From Variovorax sp. J2L1-78 (GTDB taxonomy: Bacteria; Pseudomonadota; Gammaproteobacteria; Burkholderiales; Burkholderiaceae_C), in assembly GCF_030317205.1 (NCBI RefSeq), contig NZ_JASZYB010000001.1, positions 1,240,001 through 1,304,000 on the forward strand: a stretch of DNA of 64,000 bases, in the 5' to 3' direction. Under the pieces are notes generated by a model. It had not been told where the DNA came from. It was given only the letters and a program-made list of their open reading frames with translations, and ran no database searches. This document shows, one piece after another, positions 37,274 through 45,614 of the stretch. Numbering within the stretch: position 1 is the stretch's first letter; each line of letters starts with the position of its first letter. The position numbers and the translations under genes are program-made.

Positions 37274-37912
37274 TCAGCGGATCAGCGGCACGCCGGTCTT
37301 GGCCTGCAGCGCATCGAAGCTGACGCCGTCGGCCAGCTCGATCACCTTCAGGCCCTCGGGCGTCACGTCGAGCACTGCCAGGTCGGTGATGATGCGGTCG
37401 ACCACGCCCACGCCGGTCAGCGGCAGGGTGCACTGCTCGAGGATCTTCAGGTCCTCGGTGCCGTCCTTCTTCTTGGCCACGTGTTCCATCAGCACGATCA
37501 CGCGCTTGACGCCGGCCACCAGGTCCATGGCGCCGCCCATGCCCTTGACCATCTTGCCGGGGATCATCCAGTTGGCCAGGTCGCCCTTGGCGCTGACCTG
37601 CATGGCACCCAGGATCGACAGGTTGATCTTGCCGCCGCGGATCATCGCGAAGCTGTCGTGGCTGCCGAAGATGGCGCTGCCCGGCAGCGTCGTCACCGTC
37701 TGCTTGCCGGCGTTGATCAGGTCGGCGTCGACCGCGTCCTCGGTCGGGAACGGGCCGATGCCCAGCATGCCGTTCTCGCTCTGCAGCCAGACTTCCTTGT
37801 CGCCGGTGTGGTTGGCCACCAGCGTCGGAATGCCGATGCCCAGGTTCACGTAGAAGCCGTCTTCGAGTTCTTGGGCGGCACGGGCCGCCATCTGGTCTTG
37901 GGTCCAAGGCAT
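37274..37912 (-). CDS. scoB: 3-oxoacid CoA-transferase subunit B
   Basis: A 212-residue beta subunit of a family I CoA-transferase. It has the glycine-rich [16 protein letters not shown] and the catalytic Glu, E46, in [11 protein letters not shown], then [31 protein letters not shown]. Together with the preceding subunit A gene (1 bp gap) it forms a succinyl-CoA:acetoacetate or 3-oxoadipate CoA-transferase; the SCOT type is favoured by the [27 protein letters not shown] segment. Expression may be controlled by the PAS-LuxR gene divergent from scoA. Confidence 0.93.
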   Translation of the reverse strand: MPWTQDQMAARAAQELEDGFYVNLGIGIPTLVANHTGDKEVWLQSENGMLGIGPFPTEDAVDADLINAGKQTVTTLPGSAIFGSHDSFAMIRGGKINLSILGAMQVSAKGDLANWMIPGKMVKGMGGAMDLVAGVKRVIVLMEHVAKKKDGTEDLKILEQCTLPLTGVGVVDRIITDLAVLDVTPEGLKVIELADGVSFDALQAKTGVPLIR

Positions 37913-37913
37913 G

Positions 37914-38729
37914 TCAGGCTCCCTCTTTCTTGTTGGCGGGGACTTGGGGGACGGGCACGTCGTCGATCACCGCGGCCTGCGCGATCACGGCCTGCGCCTC
38001 GACCTTGGCGGCCTCGACATCCACCGGCGCGGCAGCGCTCACCGTGCGCTTCTCGATGCGCTTCTCGGGGTTGGCGTTGAGCACGATGCGGTGCACGTAG
38101 ATGCCCGGCAGGTGGATGTCGTCGGGCGCCAGTTCACCCAGTTCGACGATCTTCTCGACCTCGACGATGCAGACCTTGCCGGCCATCGCCGCGGCCGGGT
38201 TGAAGTTGCGCGCCGTCAGGCGGAAGCGCAGGTTGCCGGAGGTGTCGGCCACGTCGGCCTTGACCAGCGCCACGTCGGGCACCAGCGAGCGTTCCATGAC
38301 GTAGGTCTCGCCGTGGAACTCGCGCAGCTCCTTGCCCTCGGCCACCTGTGTGCCGACCCCGGTCTTGGTGAAGAAGGCCGGGATGCCGGCGCCGCCGGCG
38401 CGCAGCTTCTCGGCCAGCGTGCCCTGCGGCGTGAATTCGAGCTGAAGTTCGCCGGCCAGGTACTGGCGCTCGAACTCCTTGTTCTCGCCGACGTAGCTGG
38501 CGATCATCTTCTTGATCTGCCGCGTCTCGAGCAGCTTGCCGAGGCCGAAGCCATCGACGCCTGCGTTGTTCGAGACGACCGTCAGGTTCTGTACCTGGCT
38601 TTCCTTGAGCGCCTCGATGAGCGCTTCGGGAATGCCGCACAGGCCGAAGCCGCCGACGGCGAGCATCTGGTCGTCGGCGACGACGCCGGCCAGCGCCTCC
38701 TTGGCGGAGGCATAGATCTTGTTCACCAT
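37914..38729 (-). CDS. scoA: 3-oxoacid CoA-transferase subunit A with long C-terminal tail
   Basis: A 271-residue alpha subunit of the same CoA-transferase. The CoA-binding motif [16 protein letters not shown] and the family segments [43 protein letters not shown] cut here by family wording, and [10 protein letters not shown] are present. Usual subunits are about 230 residues. This one adds an Ala/Val/Pro/Glu-rich tail of about 40 residues ([19 protein letters not shown] and on), probably disordered. The ATG at 38729 is chosen because the conserved fold begins there. It diverges from the PAS-LuxR regulator across a 26-bp palindrome. Confidence 0.93.
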   Translation of the reverse strand: MVNKIYASAKEALAGVVADDQMLAVGGFGLCGIPEALIEALKESQVQNLTVVSNNAGVDGFGLGKLLETRQIKKMIASYVGENKEFERQYLAGELQLEFTPQGTLAEKLRAGGAGIPAFFTKTGVGTQVAEGKELREFHGETYVMERSLVPDVALVKADVADTSGNLRFRLTARNFNPAAAMAGKVCIVEVEKIVELGELAPDDIHLPGIYVHRIVLNANPEKRIEKRTVSAAAPVDVEAAKVEAQAVIAQAAVIDDVPVPQVPANKKEGA

Positions 38730-38782
38730 GGGTCGTGATCCTCGCGAGGTGCGTGTGAATGAGAGGGAAACTGCCTGCGACG

Positions 38783-38808
38783 ATACTACGTACCCGCATA
38801 CGTAGTAT
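38783..38808. promoter_or_regulatory. perfect palindrome between scoA and PAS-LuxR gene
   Basis: ATACTACGTA (38783-38792) and TACGTAGTAT (38799-38808) are perfect 10-bp arms with a 6-bp centre (CCCGCA). The site ends 6 bp before the regulator's ATG and 54 bp before scoA. A LuxR/FixJ-type dimer binding TACGTA half-sites is likely, giving autoregulation and control of scoAB. Confidence 0.65.
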
Positions 38809-38814
38809 TTCGTA

Positions 38815-39435
38815 ATGGAGACACCCGAGAGCGCCTCGCCAGCGACCACCGCCATCGACTACCGGCTGGCCTTCGAGCATGCCCCGGTGGGCATGGTGCT
38901 CTCGCGCAACCGCACGATGGTCGACTGCAACGAACGGCTCTGCGAGATGTTCGGCGCCGCCCGCGAGATGCTGGTGGGCCAGTCCTTCCGCGTGCTGTAC
39001 CCGAGCGTCGCCGAATTCGAGCGCATCGGCAAGCGCATGGTGCCGATTCTCAACGCCAGCGGCCGCTATGCCGACAACCGCATGATGCGGCGCCTGGGCG
39101 ACCTGCACGGCGCCTTCGCCGGCGAGACCTTCTGGTGCCACGTGACCGGCCATGCGCTCAACCGCGACGCGCCGCACGAGGCTGGCATCTGGACCTTCGA
39201 GGACCTCGGGTCGCGCCGGACGGCCAAGGCCCCGTCGACAGGCTCGGGGCAGGCCCAGCTCACGCCGCGCGAGCGCGAGGTGGCCGCGCAGGTGATGCAG
39301 GGGCGGACCTCCAAGGAGATCGGCAAGGTGCTGGGCATCAGCCACCGGACGGTCGAACTGCACCGCGCCCGGCTGATGCGCAAGTACGCCGCGGCGACCA
39401 CGGCCGAGCTGGTTCAGAAGCTGATGGCGGGCTGA
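38815..39435 (+). CDS. PAS domain LuxR-type regulator
   Basis: A 206-residue regulator. Residues about 15-130 form a PAS domain (YRLAFEHAPVGMVLSRNRTMVDCNERL cut to its ends: AFEHAPVGMVLS and CNERLCEMFG, then GQSFRVLYPS). Residues about 147-206 form a LuxR-type HTH (LTPREREVAAQVMQGRTSKE, IGKVLGISHRTVELHRARLM). The linker contains APSTGSGQA, encoded by a palindromic repeat element. It is divergent from scoAB and likely controls it in response to a small ligand. No partner kinase is adjacent and there is no receiver domain. Confidence 0.9.
   Translation: METPESASPATTAIDYRLAFEHAPVGMVLSRNRTMVDCNERLCEMFGAAREMLVGQSFRVLYPSVAEFERIGKRMVPILNASGRYADNRMMRRLGDLHGAFAGETFWCHVTGHALNRDAPHEAGIWTFEDLGSRRTAKAPSTGSGQAQLTPREREVAAQVMQGRTSKEIGKVLGISHRTVELHRARLMRKYAAATTAELVQKLMAG
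39229..39250. repeat. dispersed palindromic repeat inside a coding linker
   Basis: GCCCCG and CGGGGC flank TCGACAGGCT, so the 22 bases can form a 6-bp hairpin. In frame they encode most of PSTGSGQA, a tag I recall in many proteins of Comamonadaceae, where GTCGACAGGCTC-like repeats are scattered. It falls exactly between the PAS and HTH domains, where an insertion is tolerated. Confidence 0.55.
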
Positions 39436-39489
39436 TCGGCGGCCGGCGCCGGCCGCCCGGACGCACGCAGATGCCGATTCCGGTAGTAG

Positions 39490-39566
39490 TTGGCATCGTC
39501 CGACACCTGCATACGCCATGTAGCCAATGGCCCAGGGCTTGCGCTGCCGATAGATTGGCATCGTCC
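39490..39566. repeat. two direct repeats TTGGCATCGTCC
   Basis: TTGGCATCGTCC occurs at 39490-39501 and 39555-39566, a 65-bp period, and each copy is preceded by GCCGAT. Both lie in the gap before a small ORF at 39587. They could be protein-binding sites or a remnant duplication. Confidence 0.5.
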
Positions 39567-39586
39567 CGTTTCCTTCAGGCCACGCC

Positions 39587-39817
39587 ATGCTCACCACCGT
39601 TCAGAAAGCCGACATCCTCCGCAAGAGTGGCCTCGACATTCCTGCCTGCCCCGAGGCGGCGCGCGAATGGACGAGCCGGGTCGACGCCCTGTTCGTCGAC
39701 TATGTCGCCGCCCGGGCGGCCAAGAGCCTGCGCGACGCCGAGGAAGTCCGGCAGCTCGACCTGCTGCGCCGCATGTCGACACGGTCGTGGGGCAAGGCCT
39801 CGGCGGAATTCGCCTGA
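39587..39817 (+). CDS. small hypothetical protein
   Basis: A 76-residue soluble protein, helical and charged (VQKADILRKSGLDIPACPEA, AKSLRDAEEVRQLDLLRR). There is no signal peptide or membrane segment. Codon use and composition look like a real gene, and it fills a gap of its own size between the PAS-LuxR gene and opgD. No family recognised. Two 12-bp direct repeats lie just upstream and may be its control sites. Confidence 0.55.
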   Translation: MLTTVQKADILRKSGLDIPACPEAAREWTSRVDALFVDYVAARAAKSLRDAEEVRQLDLLRRMSTRSWGKASAEFA

Positions 39818-39891
39818 TCCTGACGGACTCGTAGCAAGGCCGGCCCTGCGCCTACAGCGCCCGCACGGCATCTTCGGCAGCATGGAAGGCC

Positions 39892-41484
39892 ATGCTCGAC
39901 CGACGCACCTTTCTCGCGGCCGGCGGCGCCGCCGCGGCGTCCACCGCCCTGGGGACCCCCGATACAGCCTTCGCCGCCACCGGCCTGAAGCTGGGCCGCC
40001 CCGGCCCCTTTTCCTTCGACCGCCTCGCCGCGCAGGCCGAAGCGCTGGCGGGACGTCCCTTCGTCGCCGTGCCGACGCCACCAGCCGCCGTGCTCGATCG
40101 CATCGACTACGAGGCGCACGGGAAGATCCGCTTCGACACCGGCAGCGCCCTCTTTCGCGACGGCCCCGGCACCTTCCCGGTCACCTTCTTCCACCTCGGG
40201 CGCTTCTTCCCGGCACCGGTCCGCATGCACCTGATCGAGACCGCGGCCGGCGACGGCTTCGAGCGCGAGATCCTCTATGACCCCGGCTACTTCGACATGC
40301 CGGCCGACAGCCCCGCGCGGCAATTGCCCCCGGGGGCCGGCTTCGCCGGTTTCCGCTTCCAGGAGAGCCGGCGGGGCGACGCCAAGGCCCCGGACTGGCG
40401 CAAGAACGACTGGGTCGCCTTCCTCGGCGCCTCCTACTTCCGCGCCATCGGTGCGCTCTACCAGTACGGCCTGTCGGCTCGCGGCATCGCGCTGAACGTG
40501 GCGGTGCCGGGCCAGGCCGAGGAGTTTCCGGCCTTCACCCACGTCTACTTCGAACCGCCGACGGACGGCGGCGACAGCGTCACGGTCTTTGCCTTGCTCG
40601 ACGGCCCCAGCCTCGCGGGCGCCTACCGCTTCGTGATGCAGCGCGGGCAAGCCGTCGTGATGGAGGTGGACTGCCGGCTGTTCCTGCGTCGCGACGTGGC
40701 GCGCCTGGGCATCGCGCCGCTGACCTCGATGTACTGGTATTCGGAAACGCGCCCGACCGCCGCCGACTGGCGCCCGGAGGTGCACGATTCCGATGGCCTG
40801 GCGCTGTGGCGCGGCAACGGCGAACGCGTCTGGCGTCCGCTCAACAACCCGGCGCAGACCACGGCATCCGCCTTCGCCGATGCGCAGCCGCGCGGCTTCG
40901 GCCTGCTGCAGCGCGACCGCGCCTTCGACCACTACCTGGATGGCGTGCATTACGAGCGGCGACCCAGCCTGTGGGTCGAGCCGATCGGCGACTGGGGCGA
41001 AGGCGCAGTGCAGCTTATCGAAATCCCGACGGACGACGAGATCCACGACAACGTCGTCGCCTTCTGGGTGCCCCAGGCGCCGGCGACCGCCGGTATGCAC
41101 TACCGGCTGCGCTACCGTTTGCACTGGACCGACGCCGAGCCCTACCCCGCGCCGCTGGCACGCTGCGTGGCCACCCGCACCGGCCGCGGCGGGCAGCCGG
41201 GCAAGCCGCGGCCGGCCGGCGTGCACAAGTTCATGGTCGAGTTTGTCGGCGCGCCGCTCGCCGCGTTGCCCTTCGGCACGCGGCCCGAACTCGTGCTGAC
41301 CGCCACACGCGGCAGCTTCTCGTACACCTTCGCCGAACCGGTGCCCAACGGCGTGCCGGGACACTGGCGCGCGCAGTTCGACCATGCGGCCGAGGAGAAC
41401 GAGCCGGTGGACCTGCGGCTCTTCCTGCGCCACGGCACCCAGGCGCTGTCGGAGACCTGGCTCTGCCAGTACCGGCCGTCCTAG
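39892..41484 (+). CDS. opgD: periplasmic glucan biosynthesis protein OpgD, Tat-exported
   Basis: A 530-residue MdoG/MdoD family protein. The Tat signal (MLDRRTFLAAGGAAAASTALG) distinguishes it from the Sec-exported OpgG and fits OpgD. The family segments recur: [62 protein letters not shown] cut to its core WRPEVHDSDGLAL, and GFGLLQRDRAFDHYLDG. OpgD acts on periplasmic glucan structure. It converges on the diguanylate cyclase gene; a short inverted repeat spans the junction. Confidence 0.93.
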   Translation: MLDRRTFLAAGGAAAASTALGTPDTAFAATGLKLGRPGPFSFDRLAAQAEALAGRPFVAVPTPPAAVLDRIDYEAHGKIRFDTGSALFRDGPGTFPVTFFHLGRFFPAPVRMHLIETAAGDGFEREILYDPGYFDMPADSPARQLPPGAGFAGFRFQESRRGDAKAPDWRKNDWVAFLGASYFRAIGALYQYGLSARGIALNVAVPGQAEEFPAFTHVYFEPPTDGGDSVTVFALLDGPSLAGAYRFVMQRGQAVVMEVDCRLFLRRDVARLGIAPLTSMYWYSETRPTAADWRPEVHDSDGLALWRGNGERVWRPLNNPAQTTASAFADAQPRGFGLLQRDRAFDHYLDGVHYERRPSLWVEPIGDWGEGAVQLIEIPTDDEIHDNVVAFWVPQAPATAGMHYRLRYRLHWTDAEPYPAPLARCVATRTGRGGQPGKPRPAGVHKFMVEFVGAPLAALPFGTRPELVLTATRGSFSYTFAEPVPNGVPGHWRAQFDHAAEENEPVDLRLFLRHGTQALSETWLCQYRPS

Positions 41485-41503
41485 CGCAGCGCGGACGGGC
41501 GGC

Positions 41504-43057
41504 TCAGACGCTGCGACTGCGGCGCTGCTTCTTCTCGGCCAGCATCCGCTTGTCGGCACGGTCGAGCAGCACTTCCAACTCGGAGTCGCCACCGATCGCC
41601 ACGCCGACGCTGCAGCCGACCCCGTTCCCCAGGGCCGCGACCGCCGTGACGATGCGCTCGGCGGCGTGGGAACTCACGCTGGCGATCTTGTCCGCCGGCG
41701 CACACAGGCAGGCCGCGAACTCATCACCGCCGATGCGCCCGACCACATCGCTGCCGCGAAGACTCGTGAGCAGCACCTCGGCCACGCCCTTGAGCACCCG
41801 GTCGCCGGCCTCGTGGCCGTACCGGTCGTTGACGTCCTTGAAGCCGTCCAGGTCGATGTAGAGCAGCGCGACGCGGTCGTCGTGGCCGCCGATCCGCGCG
41901 GCATCGATGACGGCCGCCGCGTCCTGCATGAAGAGCGCGCGGCCGCGCAGGCCGGTCAGCGCATCGCGCCGGGCCGCGTCGAGCTCGGCGATCGTGCGGC
42001 CCACGCTTTTGCGGGCGGAGGTCAGCGCCATCGCCAGCTGGTCGATCTCCGTCACGGCGCTGGAGGTGTGGACCGTGTCGCCCCCCTCGCGCACCGCCCC
42101 GATGACGGCGCGGATGCGCTTGCGCAGCACATGCGCGACGAAGAGCGCGCACACGATGCCCAGCGCCGCACAGACGAGCCCGCCCAGCAGCACGCTGGCC
42201 AGCGCGGACCGGACCTCCCGGTCGATCGCCGCCGACGATCGGCCCACCACCACCTTCCAGCCGAAGGCCGGCACGTCCGCGATGCGGGTGATGACCTCGA
42301 CGCCGTCCTTGGTCTGCGACCTGAACGACGTCAGCCCGCGATCGAGCGCGTCGTTCAGCGACGTCGTGCTCGGCTCACCGACGAAACGCTGCGAATCCTG
42401 GGAGCGGGCCACGATCCGGTGCTGCCGGTCGAGGACGACGGCAACCCACCCGGGCGGCCATTCGGCCTCGTTCAACCGGCCCGTGATCGCATCGCTTTTC
42501 AGGAAGGCGGTGATCGCGTAGAGGTTGTCGCCACCTACCTTCATCGGCACCGTCAACGCCACGAGCCCTTCCCGGCTGCGTTCGTCGACAAAGCCCGGCG
42601 AGACCTCGGGCTCGCCGCCCGCGAAGACACGCAGCGTCGCCTGGCTGGCGGGCACCGGCGGCAGGTCCTGGCCGAAGGCTTCGTCGGTGCGCAACAACTG
42701 CCGGCCGTTCCTGTCGGCCAGACGGAACGCCGCGATGCGGGGGTCGGCCACCACGACGCGCCGGGCGAATTCGTGGAGCGTGGAGAGGTCGCCGTTGATC
42801 ATGATGTCCGACTGCGCGAGCGTGCGAAGCTCCAGCTCGACGCTCTTGAGTTCCTGCTGGACGGCGATGGCGGACGCAGCCGCCCGGCGCCCGAGCGCCT
42901 CCTGACCCTGTACCTGCCGCTCCGCCACCCGGTTGCGGAAGGTGAAGACCGAATAGATGAGCATGGGCAGCGTGGCGAGCAGGCTCACGAGCAGCAGCCA
43001 GGCGAACAGGTTGAAGCGCAGGACACCGGGCCCCTTTTTTCTTGGAATGGCTTTCAT
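41504..43057 (-). CDS. membrane diguanylate cyclase (sensor domain + GGDEF)
   Basis: A 517-residue protein. A first membrane segment (LFAWLLLVSLLATLPMLIYS) precedes a periplasmic Cache-like sensor (about 40-285), a second membrane segment (ALASVLLGGLVCAALGIVCA) and a HAMP-like stretch. The GGDEF domain has YIDLDGFKDVNDRYGHEAGD and an intact GGDEF motif at 443-447. The I-site RGSD lies five residues before it, so product inhibition is expected. It makes cyclic-di-GMP, which could feed the VpsR-like regulator of the Fap-like cluster; that link is inference. Start 43057 fits the membrane segment. Confidence 0.93.
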   Translation of the reverse strand: MKAIPRKKGPGVLRFNLFAWLLLVSLLATLPMLIYSVFTFRNRVAERQVQGQEALGRRAAASAIAVQQELKSVELELRTLAQSDIMINGDLSTLHEFARRVVVADPRIAAFRLADRNGRQLLRTDEAFGQDLPPVPASQATLRVFAGGEPEVSPGFVDERSREGLVALTVPMKVGGDNLYAITAFLKSDAITGRLNEAEWPPGWVAVVLDRQHRIVARSQDSQRFVGEPSTTSLNDALDRGLTSFRSQTKDGVEVITRIADVPAFGWKVVVGRSSAAIDREVRSALASVLLGGLVCAALGIVCALFVAHVLRKRIRAVIGAVREGGDTVHTSSAVTEIDQLAMALTSARKSVGRTIAELDAARRDALTGLRGRALFMQDAAAVIDAARIGGHDDRVALLYIDLDGFKDVNDRYGHEAGDRVLKGVAEVLLTSLRGSDVVGRIGGDEFAACLCAPADKIASVSSHAAERIVTAVAALGNGVGCSVGVAIGGDSELEVLLDRADKRMLAEKKQRRSRSV

Positions 43058-43157
43058 CGCGCGGGCAGAACCTCGGTGGACATCGGTGGCATCGGGACAC
43101 GGCCCCGAGGATAGACGGGACGGCGCATGCGGCCGGGCCGTCCCGCCGCAGCGGCAT

Positions 43158-43628
43158 TCAGCGCCTGCGCCCGCCCGCCCCCGGCTTGCGGACCGGCTTG
43201 GGCGCCAGCCCCAGCGCCGCTCGGGCCAGCGCGTCGGCCTCGGCATTGCGGTGTCGCGGCACCCAGTGCACGCTGCTGCGCGCCAAGCCCGCGAGCAAGG
43301 CCCGGGCCTGGTCGAACAGCGGCGCGAGGCGTGCCACCGGCGGCCCGTCGCCCTCGCCCCGAAGCTGCTCCACCAGGATGCTGTTGTCGCTGTAGAGGCG
43401 GGCCGCCGTCGCGCCCTGTGCGATCAGCCGCTGCAGCGCGGCCATCAAGGCCCGCAGCTCGGCCTCGTTGTTGCAGCCGCGCTCGGGGGCCGCCTCCGAC
43501 AGCGCCTGGCGGCTGCCGTCCGGCGCGACCAGCACCGCACCCAGCCCCATGCGTCCCGGATTGGGCTGGGCACTGCCGTCGCAATGCACGACCCAGCAGG
43601 GAAGATCGGACGCATCGGTCGGCAACAT
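43158..43628 (-). CDS. RNase H-like protein
   Basis: A 156-residue protein of the RNase HI fold. The four acidic active-site residues are visible: Asp in VVHCDGSAQPNPG, Glu in CNNEAELRALMAAL, Asp in RLYSDNSILVEQLRG and Asp in RHRNAEADALARAAL. It is a shorter, divergent type of ribonuclease HI often found beside the main rnhA. A basic C-terminal tail (KPVRKPGAGGRRR) may bind nucleic acid. Divergent from the LuxR response regulator gene. Confidence 0.88.
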   Translation of the reverse strand: MLPTDASDLPCWVVHCDGSAQPNPGRMGLGAVLVAPDGSRQALSEAAPERGCNNEAELRALMAALQRLIAQGATAARLYSDNSILVEQLRGEGDGPPVARLAPLFDQARALLAGLARSSVHWVPRHRNAEADALARAALGLAPKPVRKPGAGGRRR

Positions 43629-43646
43629 GCCCCTGACGCTACCACC

Positions 43647-43711
43647 GAAACAAAGCGCTCCGGCCCGCCGTGCGGAGGGCCGGCGTCACGCATTGATTGC
43701 CACTTTGTTTC
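43647..43711. promoter_or_regulatory. nested inverted repeats between divergent genes
   Basis: GAAACAAAG (43647-43655) and CTTTGTTTC (43703-43711) are perfect 9-bp inverted repeats. Between them CCGGCCC (43660-43666) and GGGCCGG (43677-43683) form a second perfect 7-bp pair. The element sits 18 bp from the RNase H-like start and about 90 bp from the LuxR-type start. It may be a looped operator or a structured RNA. Confidence 0.45.
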
Positions 43712-43800
43712 ACCTGACATATGGCCGGGGGTGCTTCGACACGGGACGCCAGCATGGCGTCACGACACTGGCGGTCCCCCCAACGCTCCGGAGAACGCCC

Positions 43801-44496
43801 ATGCAACATCTCGCCGACCGACTTCAGGTGCTCGTGATGCACGACGAGCCGCTGGTGGCCATCGGTCTTGCCACCGCGCTGCGCCAGCAACCCGACTTCG
43901 ATGTCTCGGTGCACGGCGTCGACGCCGACCCGGCCTCTGCCGACATCGTCATCGCCGACTACAACGGCGGCGTGGCCTGGGCCCTGCAGGCGCGCAAGCA
44001 CGCGCATCCGCTGTGCCGGGTGATGGTCGTCACCACCATCGACCGCGAACGCGAGGTGCGCGCCGCCCTCGAGGCCGGCGTGCACGGCTACCTGCTGCTG
44101 AGCTGCCAGTTGCAGGAGCTGGCCGACGGCATCCGGTCGGTGGCGCGCGGGGCGCGGGCGCTTTGCGCGGCGGTCAGCCATCGCCTGGCCGACAGCCTGA
44201 TCCACGAGGCGCTCACGCCACGCGAACTCGACGTGCTGCAGCTCATCGCCGAAGGCCGCGGCAACAAGGCCATCGCCAGCGGGCTCGACATCGCCGTGGG
44301 CACCGTGAAGACCCACGTCAAGGCCATCCTCGGCAAGCTCGACGCGCGCAGCCGCACCGAAGCAGCCGCCGTGGCGTCGCGGCGCGGGCTGATCGCCATC
44401 GAGCGCGAGGTGCGGCGCCCGACCCTGCCCGTGCCCTCGCACTTCATGCGGCCCACGCCGCATGTTCCCCGCTACTCGGCCGCGCAAGCCGCCTGA
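43801..44496 (+). CDS. LuxR/NarL-type response regulator with degenerate receiver
   Basis: A 231-residue protein. The receiver domain (about 8-115) has the acidic pocket start VMHDEPLVAIGLATAL and a candidate phospho-Asp in DIVIADYNGG. The usual Lys in the GYLLK motif is replaced (GYLLLSC), so phosphorylation-dependent switching is doubtful. The HTH (about 138-200) is LTPRELDVLQLIAEGRGNKA, IASGLDIAVGTVKTHVKAIL. The ATG at 43801 begins the fold; the open frame upstream is not needed. No sensor kinase is adjacent. Confidence 0.9.
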   Translation: MQHLADRLQVLVMHDEPLVAIGLATALRQQPDFDVSVHGVDADPASADIVIADYNGGVAWALQARKHAHPLCRVMVVTTIDREREVRAALEAGVHGYLLLSCQLQELADGIRSVARGARALCAAVSHRLADSLIHEALTPRELDVLQLIAEGRGNKAIASGLDIAVGTVKTHVKAILGKLDARSRTEAAAVASRRGLIAIEREVRRPTLPVPSHFMRPTPHVPRYSAAQAA

Positions 44497-44558
44497 TGTT
44501 TCTTTCGGTCGGCGCATGGGCGCCGGCAACGCGGGGACGAAACGGTTAGATTGCCCGC

Positions 44559-45497
44559 ATGCAAGAACTGTTGTCCCTGGCCACCGAGCGCGGCGTCGCG
44601 GTGGTCTTCCTCGCCACGCTCGCGGCGCGGCTGGGTGCGCCGATCCCCGCGTCGGCGGTGCTGGTGGTGGCGGGCGGGCTGGTCGCCATGGGGCAGATCC
44701 CCCTCTGGTCCACGGTGCTGGGCGCGCTGCTGGGCAACCTACTGGGCGATGCCGCCTGGTTCTATGCCGGGCGCCGCTTCGGCCACCGCATGATGCGGCT
44801 GCTGTGCAAGGTGTCGCTGTCGCCGGACACCTGCGTGCGGCAGAGCGAATCGCTCATCACGCGCTGGGGCGGAGCCTCGCTGATCGCCGCCAAGTTCGTG
44901 CCGGGCGTGTCGGTGGTGGCACCGCCGATGGCCGGCGCGCTGCACATGTCGACGGCGCGCTTCGTCGGCTTCGACACCCTCGCCGCGGCCATCTGGTCGG
45001 CCGCCTTCCTGATTCCCGGCTGGCTCTTCAGCACGCAGATCCAGGCGGTGCTCGATGCCATGGCCGATGCCGGCGCGGCGGCGCTGCTGGTGCTGCTGGT
45101 GGCCGTGGCCGCGGGGATCGGCCTGCGCTACTGGCGGCGGCGCGCGATGCTGCTGGCCATCGACATCCCGCGCGTCACGGTCGACGAACTGCACGAGCTG
45201 ATGGCCTCGGAGGCGCCACCGGTGGTGATCGACGTGCGCTCGCCGGCGGGCGCCGAACTCGAACCACGCCGCATTCCCGGCGCCCTGGTGCTGCATCTGC
45301 AGGACATGAAGAAGAACCGCGGCATCCCTGAGCTGCCCCATGACCGCCATGTCATCCTCTACTGCAACTGCCCCAACGAAGTGACCGCCGCCATGGGGGC
45401 GCGGCTGCTCGCGGCACAGGGCGTGAAGCAGGCACGGCCGCTGGCCGGCGGCCTGGACGCCTGGCTCGCCTCGGGCCACCCGACCGAGGTCGGCTGA
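44559..45497 (+). CDS. DedA-family membrane protein fused to rhodanese
   Basis: A 312-residue fusion. Residues 1-195 form a DedA (SNARE-associated) membrane domain with GAPIPASAVLVVAGGLVA, GALLGNLLGDAAWFYAGRRFG and the conserved AAKFVPGVSVVAPPMAGAL. Residues about 205-310 form a rhodanese domain (PPVVIDVRSPAGAELEPRRIPGA cut to VVIDVRSPAG), with the active-site Cys in ILYCNCPNEVTAA. DedA proteins act in lipid-carrier or proton homeostasis; the rhodanese suggests a sulfur or redox link. Fusions of this type occur in proteobacteria. Confidence 0.92.
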   Translation: MQELLSLATERGVAVVFLATLAARLGAPIPASAVLVVAGGLVAMGQIPLWSTVLGALLGNLLGDAAWFYAGRRFGHRMMRLLCKVSLSPDTCVRQSESLITRWGGASLIAAKFVPGVSVVAPPMAGALHMSTARFVGFDTLAAAIWSAAFLIPGWLFSTQIQAVLDAMADAGAAALLVLLVAVAAGIGLRYWRRRAMLLAIDIPRVTVDELHELMASEAPPVVIDVRSPAGAELEPRRIPGALVLHLQDMKKNRGIPELPHDRHVILYCNCPNEVTAAMGARLLAAQGVKQARPLAGGLDAWLASGHPTEVG

Positions 45498-45614
45498 AGC
45501 ACAGCGCATTGTTGGCCGCAGGGAAACACACTGCTGGCCCACGGCCCCTTGGTCTCATCGCGCAGGGCGACCACACTGCGAGGCCCTTTCGCCACGCTGC
45601 GGCCTGCCTTCCCG

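Noticed and set aside
41476..41498. CCGTCC ... GGACGG pair at the opgD/GGDEF junction
   Set aside because: Short arms overlapping the opgD stop codon and no U tract on either side.
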